Below are positions 18,905-27,807 of a stretch of 64,000 nt of DNA, in pieces. The notes beneath the pieces were generated by a model. That model saw only the letters and a list, made by a program, of their open reading frames with translations, was not told where the DNA came from and searched no databases. Source of the stretch: Sphingomonas sp. Leaf34 (GTDB lineage Bacteria > Pseudomonadota > Alphaproteobacteria > Sphingomonadales > Sphingomonadaceae); assembly GCF_001421805.1 (NCBI RefSeq), contig NZ_LMLC01000001.1, positions 124,001-188,000 of the forward strand. Reading direction: 5' to 3'. The translations under genes were made by a program, and so were the position numbers. How positions within the stretch are numbered: position 1 is the first letter of the stretch; every line of letters begins with the position of its first letter.

Positions 18905-19894
18905 TCAGACCTTCACCAGCATCTTGCCTGTATTGCCGCCCGAGAACAGCCCCAGAAACGCGTCGGGCATCGCCTCGAGCCCCTCCTTGACCGTCTCCTG
19001 CCGCTTGAGCGTTCCGGCCGTCAGCATGCCGCCCATGTCCTTGTAGAACTCGTCGGCGCGGCTCATGAAATCGCTGACGATGAAGCCGCGGATCTGGATG
19101 CGGTTGCCGATCAGCCGCGCGAGATATTTGAGCTGCGTGGCCGCGCCGCTGTTGTAGACGTCGATCATGCCGCAGATCGCGAACCGCGCATGCAGGTTCG
19201 CATGCGCCAGCGCCGCATCGAGATGCTCGCCGCCGACATTGTCGAAATACACGTCGATGCCTTTCGGCGCCGCCTGGCCGAGTGCCTTCACCACCGGTAC
19301 GTCGCCCTTGTAGTCGATCACGGCATCCGCCCCGAGCGACTTGACCCACTCGCATTTCTCCGCGCCGCCGGCCGAGCCGATCACGGTCATGCCCTTGGCC
19401 TTGGCGACCTGCACGACGGTCGAGCCGACCGCGCCCGCCGCCGCCGACACGAACACCGTGTCGCCCGCCTTTGCCTCGGCGACCGCGAGCAGCCCGAAAT
19501 AGCCGGTCATCCCCGGCATGCCGAGCTGGCCGAGAAACGCCTGGGGCGGCACGTCGAGCGCGGGCAGCTTCTGGACCTGCGCGGCGGGCACGACCGCCTC
19601 GTCGCGCCAGCCGGCCATGTGCAGGACCATGTCGCCGACCTTGATGCCGTCGTCGTTGCTCTCGACCACTTCGCCGACCGCGCCGCCCTGCATCGCCTCG
19701 CCCAGCGCGAACGGCGGGACATAGCTCTTCACGTCGTTCATCCGCCCGCGCATGTACGGATCGACCGACAGCCAGCGATTGGCGATACGCACCTCGCCGG
19801 CACCGAGCGCAGCCGTGTCGAGATCGATCATTGCGAAGTCGGTATGCTTCGGCATGCCTTGCGGACGTGCCTTCAGGCTCCATGCACGGGCCAT
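18905..19894 (-). CDS. NADP-dependent zinc-free oxidoreductase (leukotriene B4 dehydrogenase-like)
   Basis: This 329-residue medium-chain dehydrogenase/reductase has no structural or catalytic zinc ligands. Features are SVDPYMRGRM near the N-terminus, GQLGMPGMTGYFGLL, the NADP loop FVSAAAGAVGSTVVQVAK and IDVYFDNVGGEHLDAAL. This is the set seen in CurA- and PTGR-type enal/enone reductases. It probably reduces conjugated double bonds of aldehydes or ketones. ATG 19892-19894 has AGGAG eight bases upstream. It is monocistronic. Confidence 0.92.
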   Translation of the reverse strand: MARAWSLKARPQGMPKHTDFAMIDLDTAALGAGEVRIANRWLSVDPYMRGRMNDVKSYVPPFALGEAMQGGAVGEVVESNDDGIKVGDMVLHMAGWRDEAVVPAAQVQKLPALDVPPQAFLGQLGMPGMTGYFGLLAVAEAKAGDTVFVSAAAGAVGSTVVQVAKAKGMTVIGSAGGAEKCEWVKSLGADAVIDYKGDVPVVKALGQAAPKGIDVYFDNVGGEHLDAALAHANLHARFAICGMIDVYNSGAATQLKYLARLIGNRIQIRGFIVSDFMSRADEFYKDMGGMLTAGTLKRQETVKEGLEAMPDAFLGLFSGGNTGKMLVKV

Positions 19895-19960
19895 AATCTT
19901 GCTCCTGTCGTTGGATTTCGTACACCGGGTATGGCAAAACCGCCCCGGCACGCAACCCGC

Positions 19961-19992
19961 AAAAAAGCCCGGACGTTTCCGCCCGGGCTCCT
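19961..19992 (-). terminator. rho-independent terminator of the DUF2171 gene
   Basis: On the minus strand GAGCCCGGGCG is followed by a short GAAA loop and CGTCCGGGC, then TTTTTT. It lies 44 bases past the stop of the DUF2171 gene (20036). Confidence 0.85.
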
Positions 19993-20035
19993 CTTGGCCA
20001 GCTAATATGCCATGCCGGCTAATGCTCTCAGACAG

Positions 20036-21298
20036 TTAGTAGGTAGTGGAACCCGACTTGCCGAGCGTGTCCGACGTCGTGGCAGACGACGACATGCTAG
20101 CGGTCGATGCCGAACCCGTCATGGTACCGCTGCCGCTGCCGGTCTGGGTGGTCGAGGCGTAACTGGTGGTGCCGGCATCCTTCTTGTCGCCTCCTGTCCG
20201 GTCGCCATACTCGAACATCGCAGAGTTGCGCTCTTCTTCCTTCCACGCCGCCTTGGCTTCGTCCGCCGACTTCGCCAGCGTCACCTTGCCGTCGACGGTC
20301 TTGATCCAACGCGACGGGATCGAGTGATGCACGCCGCCCGCATCGCGGTCGTTCTTGGTCAGCAGAATGCGGTCGCCCTTCACCTTGTCGACCGTGCCGA
20401 CATGGCTGCCGTCGGAGCCGACGACTTCCATATGCTCGGTCACCTGCGACAACGAACTGCGCTGCCCCTGGCGTTCGGTACGCCACGACGAGAACTCGTT
20501 CTCGAACTTCGAGCGGTTCTCGTTGCGATACTCGTCATAATCGCGGTCGAGCGCCGCAATCTGCGTGCTGCGCCAGCTATGATAGTGATCGTCGTGCGGG
20601 TTGGACGAGCGATTGCGGTTATCCGCATTGCCATAGGACCGCTCGTCGTAGCGAGCATCGGCTTCGCGGCGCCGCTCCGCCTCGTCGTCGCCGAACCACG
20701 AACGGACCTCGTCGCCCGCGCGTGCGATGAAGCCACGATCGTCATAGTCGTAACCCTGCGGCTGGCGACCATAGCCACGGTTATCGCCGCGCGACGGCCC
20801 GCGGCGGTTGTCGTCATCCGCGTCGCGGTTGCGACCTACGTCCTCGAAGCGACGACCGTCCGACGCATAGCTGCCGTGATATTCGGTTTCGCCCGAACCC
20901 TGGCTGCGCTGGCCATAGCCCTGCCGGCCGTAATTCTCCTGCCCGTAGCTCTGCTGGCCATAAGGCTGCTGAGCCGCATCCTGGCGACCATAGCCCTGCT
21001 GGCCGTAGGACTGGCCCGAACCCTGCCCGTAGCGCGACTGGCCATAGCGATCGCTGCCCGATGGCTGCTGACGATCATTATGGCCACCATAATAATCGCG
21101 ACCGCCCTGTTCGCGGCTCTGGTCGTCACGCCCACGGTTGCCATCGCGGTCATACTCGCCGGCGGCAGCATAGTCGCGCGCACTGGAACGACCATAATCG
21201 CCGCCATCGGAGCGGAAATCACGACCATAATCCTGCGAGTTCGGCCGACCGTAATAGTCGCCAGACTGACGATCTCGGGTATAGCGTTCGTAGACCAT
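20036..21298 (-). CDS. DUF2171 protein with a long Tyr/Gly/Gln-rich disordered N-terminus
   Basis: This 420-residue protein has no signal peptide. Residues 1-200 are low-complexity and rich in Tyr, Gly, Gln, Arg and Asp, with many repeats of YGQ, YGR and QQGYG, like prion-type or RNA-binding disordered regions. [13 protein letters not shown] block (about 210-225) recurs in sphingomonad proteins of this kind. Residues 285-350 are DUF2171: [16 protein letters not shown], then [20 protein letters not shown]. The tail is Ser/Thr/Gly-rich. DUF2171 proteins are often thought to be stress- or surface-related, but no activity is established. The repeats make both strands open, so antisense frames here are not genes. 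Confidence 0.85.
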   Translation of the reverse strand: MVYERYTRDRQSGDYYGRPNSQDYGRDFRSDGGDYGRSSARDYAAAGEYDRDGNRGRDDQSREQGGRDYYGGHNDRQQPSGSDRYGQSRYGQGSGQSYGQQGYGRQDAAQQPYGQQSYGQENYGRQGYGQRSQGSGETEYHGSYASDGRRFEDVGRNRDADDDNRRGPSRGDNRGYGRQPQGYDYDDRGFIARAGDEVRSWFGDDEAERRREADARYDERSYGNADNRNRSSNPHDDHYHSWRSTQIAALDRDYDEYRNENRSKFENEFSSWRTERQGQRSSLSQVTEHMEVVGSDGSHVGTVDKVKGDRILLTKNDRDAGGVHHSIPSRWIKTVDGKVTLAKSADEAKAAWKEEERNSAMFEYGDRTGGDKKDAGTTSYASTTQTGSGSGTMTGSASTASMSSSATTSDTLGKSGSTTY

Positions 21299-21533
21299 AG
21301 AACCTCCTAATTGCTGTCCTGCGGCTGCCGGCGTCGTCGTATGCGGCGTCGTGCACTCCGGGGTCTACAAAGGCCCAGCGCGAGGATTGTTCCTGCCTTT
21401 CCGGTAGCTTGACGGCGACCCGAAGCTGCGGTGCGACGACGTGCGACCGACCGGGCGAACGCGGCTTGCCAAGCCTGTTGCATCCCCCAAAGCGATTCGC
21501 TACGGCGCGATCATGGCCTATGGCCAACCGCGC

Positions 21534-21609
21534 GGGGCCGTAGCTCAGATGGGAGAGCGCTGCAATCGCACTGCAGAGGTCAGGGGTTCGATTCCCCTCG
21601 GCTCCACCA
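21534..21609 (+). tRNA. tRNA-Ala (anticodon CGC)
   Basis: The full cloverleaf can be drawn. The acceptor GGGGCCG pairs with CGGCTCC (one G-U), the D stem is GCTC/GAGC, and the anticodon stem CTGCA/TGCAG encloses the loop ATCGCAC. The T arm is AGGGG-TTCGATT-CCCCT, followed by discriminator A and an encoded CCA (107-109 of that line). The anticodon CGC reads GCG, a common codon in this genome. Its 3' two-thirds are duplicated at 23400. Confidence 0.95.
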
Positions 21610-22342
21610 CGCGCAGAGCCTGGTATCGTCCAGCAGTATATAGTGCGACGCGCTTTCGCTCCGGTCGGTACGCCCCCCTCGGTATCGCAAACGGGTATCG
21701 CCGAACGCGCCAAAAGCATCCCAGACCGCCCGCACGAGGTCCGCGACGGCCGCACCGGCGGCAGCGCAAACCTGCGCGGCGGTGCCGGACGACATGACCG
21801 TTAAGCAACCGGCGAAGCACCTCGGCTATCAGTCGACGGGCATGTAACCGTAGCCCATCGCCTTATCTCGGAAGGATTTACCCCCGTTCATCCAAATGGG
21901 TTCGGTGGGCGTGCAACACGATCGTCCGGAGAAACGCTGCACGGTTAGCCTCTGCCCGATTTTGCCGATTCTCGGAGGGCGGTGGTCGTGATCAAGCTCG
22001 ATCGCGAGGACCTACGTGGCGGACTCTATCGACGGGCGGATGGCCGAAGACCGTCGCAACCGAACCCGTGGAGAGTCTGCTTGATGCCATGGCGCTCAGG
22101 ATGTCTTTTTAACCGGCAAGCAGCCAAAGCTCCGTCAGCGTAATGCCCCCGGCCTCCCCCTTCATTCTGACTCGGCAGCGCAGCCAGAAGCAATCGGATC
22201 GCGTTTGAAGATTGCCCTCATTCAATGACATGAACGGGTCGCCGGCGGGCTGTCGGCAACCTCAGGCCCAGAGATCGCCTAAAGGTCGAAAGGCAGATCA
22301 GCCCGGTTTGTACTGCGTATCACTTGATATGACGGTTCGGCT

Positions 22343-22498
22343 TCACTCAATGATTTCACCAAGGCGATCCTTGGCGCCTCGGTTCTTGCGCCCCCTGACG
22401 GCTCTCTCCAAGAGAATGGTAGCGAGCAGCAACGCGGCAAACATGCTTACGAGCATGATCGTCGAGTCCGCGGTCCAGTCGATTTTTATTATGCGCAA
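22343..22498 (-). CDS. small single-span membrane protein (51 aa)
   Basis: The reading frame starts at TTG (22496-22498), eight bases after GAGGAG, and encodes RIIKIDWTADSTIMLVSMFA at its N-terminus. A hydrophobic stretch LVSMFAALLLATILL is followed by a strongly basic tail (ERAVRGRKNRGAKDRLG). The layout is one transmembrane helix with a cytoplasmic positive end. The family is not recognised. The good ribosome site and membrane helix argue for a real gene inside the otherwise decayed island. Confidence 0.45.
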   Translation of the reverse strand: MRIIKIDWTADSTIMLVSMFAALLLATILLERAVRGRKNRGAKDRLGEIIE

Positions 22499-22837
22499 CG
22501 TCTGATCTCCTCGCCCTGTGTCTAGTCTTGCCGAAACGTGGACGTCTTCTGGCGGCGATCGCGTTGCAGCCGCATTGCGGCCCACCAGCCGTCCGCCTTA
22601 CGCCGGTGGCGGATACGACGTCGCTCCCTGCGTTGCCGACGCGCAGACTTTCACGATCGATCCGGCGCCGATCGAATTCGCTGCCATGGTCGGAACGATT
22701 GCGATTACCTCAAAAACCTGATGCCCCAAACGACCAACCCGGGCAGCCTATAAACCCCTCGCCGAACTTGGCGAGGATCGCTTCCTTACAGCCATCCCGA
22801 AATTGGATTCTCCAGCGAGCACCCGCAGTTTCTCGGC

Positions 22838-23292
22838 TCAGGCAATCGGAAAAAGGCCGCAGACGCGTGCGCGGTCAACCTTCAACAGCACGGCGTGGCT
22901 GGTGCGGAAGACCTCGTGGAACACCGGCACCGCCTGCTCCCAAGGCGCCACCTGGAATGATTCCAGATCGCTCCTGATCGGGCAACCGGCTTCGATATCC
23001 GACGACTTTACGGCTCCACGGCTAAAGGGGGCTCGTCTGCAGCGGTGCTTGTGTTCGGTATCCTTACGGCTACCGTCCCAGCATATGCTTTCGTTTCTGC
23101 CCCTCGCACGAGCTCACTATTTTCGTGCGCCCCTCGGCGTACCGCAGCCACCTGTTCCGCTAGTTTACGGAAGTCAGTAGCGAACTGGCGACGGTCACGC
23201 GTTCCGTTTGCGCGGAATCCGAGCGACGTATCAAACCCATAACCGACCAACACCAACGCCTCTTCGAGCATTGGCGTACAATCAATCGGCAT
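22838..23292 (-). pseudogene. frameshifted remnant of an unidentified gene
   Basis: From ATG 23290-23292 a frame with protein-like content (LEEALVLVGYGFDTSLGF, then RDRRQFATDFRKLAEQVAAV) runs to a stop at 23008. Beyond the overlap, a second frame without a start codon is open from 23113 to a TGA at 22838 and reads SDLESFQVAPWEQAVPVFHE then VFRTSHAVLLKVDRARVCGL. Both look like coding sequence, and together they could be one gene broken by a frameshift. I do not recognise the family. It lies inside the tRNA-Ala scar. Confidence 0.35.
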
Positions 23293-23399
23293 CCCGCTGC
23301 CGAAATGCGCAAGCTCCCTGCTCCGACTACGAGACACGGTTATTGGTACCACGCTGGCGGCGCAGACCACGCATATCGCCGTCTAAAGATCGCGATATG

Positions 23400-23450
23400 G
23401 CTGCAATCGCACTACAGAGGTCAGGGGTTCGATTCTCCTCGGCTCCACCG
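23400..23450 (+). repeat. partial tRNA-Ala copy, probable attachment site
   Basis: This repeats the tRNA-Ala sequence from the anticodon stem to CCAcc. Compared with 21559-21608, G is replaced by A in the anticodon stem and C by T in the T stem; the rest matches over about 50 bases. The 5' half of the tRNA is missing, so it cannot fold into a tRNA. It is the expected second att site of an element integrated at 21.6 kb. Confidence 0.8.
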
Positions 23451-23501
23451 CGCGCAAATCGACGAGCTTTGGAGACGCGGGCCGATGACCGCGCGTGGGC
23501 G

Positions 23502-23702
23502 TCAGCGATAGGTGATCAGCGCCGATGCGGGGGGATTGGTAATGTGCAGGATCACGTCGTCGATCTTGCCCGTGACGAGCGTAAACGTACCGCCGGAGAA
23601 CGAAACGCGGGTGGTCGTACGGTCTTCGCTTTCAATCGATGCGATGTGGTCGCGATTGATCGCGACCGTCCCAGTGGGAACACCAAGCAATTTGATAAGC
23701 AC
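23502..23702 (-). CDS. small conserved protein, FlbD-like in pattern (66 aa)
   Basis: The frame starts at GTG 23700-23702 behind GGAGA. The product begins VLIKLLGVPTGTVAINRDHI and continues with alternating beta-like stretches (TTRVSFSGGTFTLV) and an amphipathic end (KIDDVILHITNPP). The order, an IKL start, an INxDxI motif, a sheet and then a VxxVxxxI helix, recalls the small FlbD family, but sequence alone does not prove this. It is the first intact gene past the tRNA-Ala scar and faces away from proS. Confidence 0.55.
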   Translation of the reverse strand: MLIKLLGVPTGTVAINRDHIASIESEDRTTTRVSFSGGTFTLVTGKIDDVILHITNPPASALITYR

Positions 23703-24079
23703 GAAATTTTCTCCATTAAAACCGATTCGGCTTTAGTTATCCTTGCGTGACGCAGCGATGACATTTCGATGGCGGCACGGCTTTGTTGGAAGGATTTCGC
23801 AAAACCTGTCGCGAAGAGAGTATCCGCGGTCCGGAAATCGACGGCTGCGGCAGAGATCTCCGGCGTTGTCAGATCGGGCGGGATTTGGACGGGACGCTGA
23901 ACGGCGGCGTGTCGTGGACCGGCCGCTGCTCCTGCGGCGACGGATCTTCGCGACCCCGCCGCCCCCTCCTCGGCATGCGAACGCGGATCAGCGGTGGCGC
24001 GGGCTACAGGCGCCCCTCGTAACCGGCCGATGCGGCACGATGGGGTGACGAACCGCCGCGTTCGCGATAAGCGCACACC
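23703..24079. other. leader region between the 66-aa gene and proS
   Basis: The first 60 bases are AT-rich (ATTTTCTCCATTAAAACC and TTTAGTTATCC) and could hold divergent promoters. The rest has open frames in several phases but none with recognisable domains or a convincing ribosome site. No riboswitch or T-box motif was seen before proS. Confidence 0.4.
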
Positions 24080-25615
24080 ATGATAAAGCGCGCACTCCCC
24101 GTCACCCGCGAGGCGGATTTCTCCGCCTGGTACCAGGCCATCATTGCGGAGGCCGATCTCGCCGAGGAATCGGGCGTCCGCGGATGTATGGTCATCCGCC
24201 CCTGGGGCTATGGCATCTGGGAGCGTATCCAGCGCCTGCTCGACGACCGCATCAAGGCGACCGGCCACGAGAATTGCTACTTCCCGCTCTTCATTCCGCT
24301 CTCCTATTTCGAGAAGGAGGCCGAGCATGTCGACGGGTTCGCCAAGGAAATGGCGGTCGTCACGCATCACCGCCTCAAGGCCGACGGCTATGGCCGCCTC
24401 GTGCCCGATCCCGATGCGAAGCTCGAGGAACCGCTGGTCGTCCGCCCGACCTCCGAGATGGTCATCGGCGCCGCGTTCGCGCGCTGGGTGCAGTCGTGGC
24501 GCGACCTGCCCGTGCTGATCAACCAATGGGCCAACGTCGTCCGCTGGGAGATGCGCACGCGCATGTTCCTGCGCACCAGCGAGTTCCTCTGGCAGGAAGG
24601 CCACACCGCGCATGCCACCGCGCAGGAAGCGCGCGACGAGACGCTCAAGATGCTCGAGGTCTATCGTGACTTCGCGGAGGAATGCCTCGGCGTCCACGTC
24701 ATCGCCGGCGAGAAGCCCGAGAACGAGCGCTTCCCCGGCGCAGTCGCGACCTACTCGATCGAGGCGATGATGCAGGACGGCAAGGCGCTGCAAGCCGGCA
24801 CCTCGCATTTCCTCGGCACCAACTTTGCGTCCGCACAAAATATCCGCTTCCAGAATGCAGGCGGCGAGTTCGAGCTGTGCAACACCACCAGCTGGGGCGT
24901 GTCGACGCGGATGATCGGCGCGGTCATCATGGTGCACGGCGACGACGACGGCCTGCGTGTGCCGCCGATGATCGCGCCGTGGCAGGTTGTGATCGTGCCG
25001 ATGCTGCGCGACGTCCCCGAGGACGCGGCGATCGTCGACTATTGCAAGTCGCTCCAGGCCGAACTGGCGAAGCAGTCCGCTCTCGGTGAACCGGTCCGCG
25101 CGCTGCTCGACCTCAAGCCCGCCAAGGCCGCGACCAAGCGCTGGGGCTGGGTCAAGAAGGGCGCACCGATCGTGATCGAGGTCGGCGGCCGTGATGTCGC
25201 CGGCGGCAACGTCACGGTCATCCGCCGCGATCGCCTGTACCGCGAGGATGGCAAGCTCGACAGCAACGCCGTTGCCCGGACCGATTTCGTGAACGACGTC
25301 TCGGGCATGCTGCACGACGTCCAGGCGACGCTCCACGTGGAATCGATGAACCGCGTGAAGGGCAACATCGTCCCCGCCGACGACTTCGCCGCGGTCGAGG
25401 CGCATTTCGCTGACGGCATGAAGAACCCCGGCTGGGTCGACGTCCGCTGGTCGAAACCCACCGGCGCGGCGCTCGACAAGGTCGTGGAGCGATTGAAAGG
25501 GTTGAAGCTCACCATTCGCAACGCGCCGATGGGACAGACCGGGTGTGACGATGGCGTGTGCGTGTTTACGGGCGAGCCGGCGGTCGAGCGCGTCCTGATC
25601 GGTCGCGCCTACTGA
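24080..25615 (+). CDS. proS: prolyl-tRNA synthetase, archaeal/eukaryotic type
   Basis: The enzyme attaches proline to tRNA-Pro. It has 511 residues and belongs to the ProS type 3 group, not the long bacterial form with an editing insert. Class II motif 2 appears as RWEMRTRMFLRTSEFLWQEG, followed by GHTAHAT. Other marks are PLVVRPTSEMVIG and an anticodon-binding block with APWQVVIVPM. The C-terminal extension (KNPGWVDVRWSKPTG onward) ends in Tyr, as in archaeal-type enzymes. No INS editing domain is present, so mischarged Ala-tRNA-Pro would need a free-standing editor, which is not seen here. The start is ATG 24080. Confidence 0.94.
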   Translation: MIKRALPVTREADFSAWYQAIIAEADLAEESGVRGCMVIRPWGYGIWERIQRLLDDRIKATGHENCYFPLFIPLSYFEKEAEHVDGFAKEMAVVTHHRLKADGYGRLVPDPDAKLEEPLVVRPTSEMVIGAAFARWVQSWRDLPVLINQWANVVRWEMRTRMFLRTSEFLWQEGHTAHATAQEARDETLKMLEVYRDFAEECLGVHVIAGEKPENERFPGAVATYSIEAMMQDGKALQAGTSHFLGTNFASAQNIRFQNAGGEFELCNTTSWGVSTRMIGAVIMVHGDDDGLRVPPMIAPWQVVIVPMLRDVPEDAAIVDYCKSLQAELAKQSALGEPVRALLDLKPAKAATKRWGWVKKGAPIVIEVGGRDVAGGNVTVIRRDRLYREDGKLDSNAVARTDFVNDVSGMLHDVQATLHVESMNRVKGNIVPADDFAAVEAHFADGMKNPGWVDVRWSKPTGAALDKVVERLKGLKLTIRNAPMGQTGCDDGVCVFTGEPAVERVLIGRAY

Positions 25616-25797
25616 GCGTGCCGATCTGCTGCGATCGGTCGCGTTCGGGCCGCGCCCGGGATCCGGATCGAAAGGCGCCGCCGGCTCGAACACACGGTCA
25701 CGGAGCAACCGAAATGGGCCAGTCTATGGGCTGCGCCGGTTTCCGCGTCTCGTATAGTCGTCTCGGCTTGGGTGAAACGCGCTCGCGGGGGGCAGGC

Positions 25798-26157
25798 ATG
25801 GGTGTGACGGGAATCGGCGGCTTTTTCTTCCGGGCAAGAGACCCGGAAGCAATCCGCGCATGGTATGTCGAGCATCTCGGCGTCGGCTCAGTTCCGTATG
25901 GATCGTGGGAGACCCAAGCCGGGCCGAGCGTCTTCGCGCCGTTCGCGGTCGACGCCGACTATTTTCCCGTGGACCGCCCATGGATGCTCAATCTACGCGT
26001 CGATGACCTCGCCGGCCTGATTTCGGCACTCCGCGCGGCGGGCATCGCGGTAATGACCAACCCCGAGTGGGACATGCCTGGCTTCGGCAGCTTTGCCCGC
26101 ATCCATGATCCGGAGGGCAATCCGATCGAACTCTGGCAACCCGACGATTCTGCGTAA
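25798..26157 (+). CDS. VOC-family (glyoxalase-like) protein
   Basis: This 119-residue protein forms a single vicinal-oxygen-chelate domain made of two beta-alpha-beta-beta-beta units. The first starts IGGFFFRARDPEAIRAWYVE and the second MLNLRVDDLAGLISALRAAG; the closing FARIHDPEGNPIELWQP carries the metal-ligand Glu. Family members include glyoxalases, antibiotic-binding proteins and many small stress proteins, so no substrate is assigned. ATG 25798 follows a G-rich ribosome site (GGGGGGCAGGC). The frame is open much further upstream without domain content. Confidence 0.85.
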   Translation: MGVTGIGGFFFRARDPEAIRAWYVEHLGVGSVPYGSWETQAGPSVFAPFAVDADYFPVDRPWMLNLRVDDLAGLISALRAAGIAVMTNPEWDMPGFGSFARIHDPEGNPIELWQPDDSA

Positions 26158-26324
26158 TGGCGGTGCGTACAAACCTCGGCTGTAGCGCCGTGCCGGTTTG
26201 GAGCGGGCCAAGCGTCGATCACCGGGCGTGTCTATCCAGCCTCGCTACGCAATGATCGAAAGATGTCACGCGGTGTATCACCGCCACCCACATTGTCGCG
26301 CGGCGGTCGTCGGGTGCAATCTCG

Positions 26325-27398
26325 TCAAAACAACTCCCCCTGCGGCCCCGTCGGTGCGCGGAATAGGTCCATGCGCAGCGCGATCCGTTCCTGGTTCAGG
26401 CCGTGTTTCGCGCACGCGATCCGGAATCGCGTGGCCAGCAGATCGGCCCACGGCCCCTGTCCCTTCATTCTCGTGAAGAAGTTCGGGTCATTATCCCTGC
26501 CGCCACGCAGCGATGCGATCGTCGCCATCACCTTACCCGCCCGATCAGGGAAATGCGCGTCTAGCCATGCGCGGAACAGCGGTGCCACCTCATGCGGCAA
26601 CCGTACCGGAATGAAGAACGCCCGCGTCGCCCCGGCCTCCGCCGCCCGGGCGATCAGACCCTCGATTTCGTGATCGGTGATGGCCGGAATGACGGGCGCG
26701 ATCGATACATACACCGGCACGCCCGCATCGGCCAGCTTGCGCACTGCCGCAAGGCGCCGCTCGGGATGCGGTGCGCGCGGCTCGATGGTCGACGCGATCT
26801 TCGGATCGAGCGAGGTGATCGACATCGCCACCGCCGCCAGCCCCTTCACCGCCATCGGCCCGAGCAGGTCGAGATCGCGGACCACCCGGTCCGACTTGGT
26901 GGTGATCGTCAGCGGATGATTCGTCTCGGCGAGCACCTCGATGATGCCACGGGTGATCCGCCAGCGCGCTTCGATCGGCTGGTACGGATCGGTGTTCGTC
27001 CCCAATGCCATCGGCGCGACCGCATAGCCCGGCTTTGCCAATTCGCCGCGCAGCAGCGCGGCGGCGGACGGCTTGGCGAACAGCTTGGTCTCGAAATCGA
27101 GCCCCGGGGAAAGGTCGTGGAACGCATGGCTCGGCCGGGCAAAACAATAGATACAGCCATGCTCGCACCCTCGATAGGGATTGATCGAGCGGTCGAACGG
27201 CACATCCGGCGATGCATTGCGGCTGATGATCGTCCGCGGCGCCTCGACCGTCACGGTCGTCCGCAGCATCGGCGCGATGCCATCGATCTCTTCGCGCATG
27301 TCGAGCCAGTCGCCGTCTGCCTCGGTCTGCGGCAGATTGAACCGACGGCTTTCGTCATTGCGCGTTGCACCGCGGACTGGTCGCGTGAATTTCATCAT
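26325..27398 (-). CDS. radical SAM protein, PA0069/SplB-like family
   Basis: The protein has about 357 residues. The iron-sulfur motif is CEHGCIYC (C-x3-C-x2-C) within SINPYRGCEHGCIYCFARPS, the hallmark of the PA0069/Rv2578c group related to spore photoproduct lyase. Other blocks are LDFETKLFAKP, MALGTNTDPYQPIE and LTITTKSDRVVRDLDLL. Its reaction is unknown; a DNA-repair-like role is sometimes proposed from the SplB relation. Two adjacent Met codons near 27398 give the family-like start; an in-frame ATG at 27425 and longer frames exist, none with a clear ribosome site. Confidence 0.85.
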   Translation of the reverse strand: MMKFTRPVRGATRNDESRRFNLPQTEADGDWLDMREEIDGIAPMLRTTVTVEAPRTIISRNASPDVPFDRSINPYRGCEHGCIYCFARPSHAFHDLSPGLDFETKLFAKPSAAALLRGELAKPGYAVAPMALGTNTDPYQPIEARWRITRGIIEVLAETNHPLTITTKSDRVVRDLDLLGPMAVKGLAAVAMSITSLDPKIASTIEPRAPHPERRLAAVRKLADAGVPVYVSIAPVIPAITDHEIEGLIARAAEAGATRAFFIPVRLPHEVAPLFRAWLDAHFPDRAGKVMATIASLRGGRDNDPNFFTRMKGQGPWADLLATRFRIACAKHGLNQERIALRMDLFRAPTGPQGELF

Positions 27399-27569
27399 TC
27401 GACGATACACGCTGTAGCGGAACATACAAAGAACAATGCTATCGATCGGCTGGCCGGGGCGCGGCAGCGCTCGGGCAAGATTTACATAGATTAATGCTTT
27501 TTTCGAATGACTTGGCACTAGTATGAATGAGCGCTCGCCGCTCGCTTCGTTAACGCGTAGGGCGGTCCG

Positions 27570-27767
27570 ATGACGGGACAGATCACCACGGTTGAACGGG
27601 CTTTCGAACTGGCGCGCTCGGGAGAGTGCGAGTCGGTAAACGCGCTACGGCAACGATTGCGACGCGAGGGGTATGACGCGGTTCATCTTCATCTTCACGG
27701 CGCATCGATCAACAAGCAACTCGTTGACCTGATCCACGAAGCCCGCGGTGGGTCCGCCCTCGCCTGA
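27570..27767 (+). CDS. small hypothetical protein (65 aa)
   Basis: This soluble protein of 65 residues is mostly helical by composition: TTVERAFELARSGECESVNA, LRQRLRREGYDAVHLHLHG, then QLVDLIHEARG. GTAGGGCGG lies just before ATG 27570. The VERAFELARSG and LRxRLxxEGY pattern looks like a small conserved alphaproteobacterial protein, but I assign no function. It is divergent from the radical SAM gene across a 170-base AT-rich gap that probably holds both promoters. Confidence 0.7.
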   Translation: MTGQITTVERAFELARSGECESVNALRQRLRREGYDAVHLHLHGASINKQLVDLIHEARGGSALA

Positions 27768-27807
27768 CCACCGCGCCGGCGCTGGTGACCTCGGCTGATC
27801 GTGCCGG

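Larger units (their letters stand above)
21534..23450. mobile_element. remnant of an element integrated at tRNA-Ala(CGC)
   Basis: An intact tRNA-Ala and a partial copy of its 3' part bracket about 1.8 kb in which no complete conserved gene is visible. Frames are short, switch often, and the base composition is less uniform than in neighbouring genes. This is the arrangement left by integrases that target the 3' end of a tRNA gene and rebuild it. No intact integrase gene remains, so the element is probably dead. The part at 21610-22340 holds only short frames without recognisable content. Confidence 0.6.

Noticed and set aside
20012..21310. 432-codon plus-strand frame opposite the DUF2171 gene, rich in hydrophobic residues
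   Set aside because: The Tyr/Gly/Gln codon repeats on the minus strand produce Ile/Val/Ala-rich antisense sequence; there is no family motif, and the DUF2171 domain and terminator support the minus strand.
21545..21820. 91-codon minus-strand frame ending EPRGIEPLTSAVRLQRSPI
   Set aside because: This peptide is the well-known spurious translation of the reverse strand of a tRNA gene.
23400..23450. Second tRNA-Ala gene
   Set aside because: The acceptor 5' strand and D arm are absent and the anticodon stem has a mismatch, so it is a fragment and not a tRNA.
23552..25708. 718-codon minus-strand open frame antisense to proS
   Set aside because: It is the mirror of a high-GC gene; the plus strand has full ProRS motifs, and the antisense product is Arg/His/Asp-rich with no domains.
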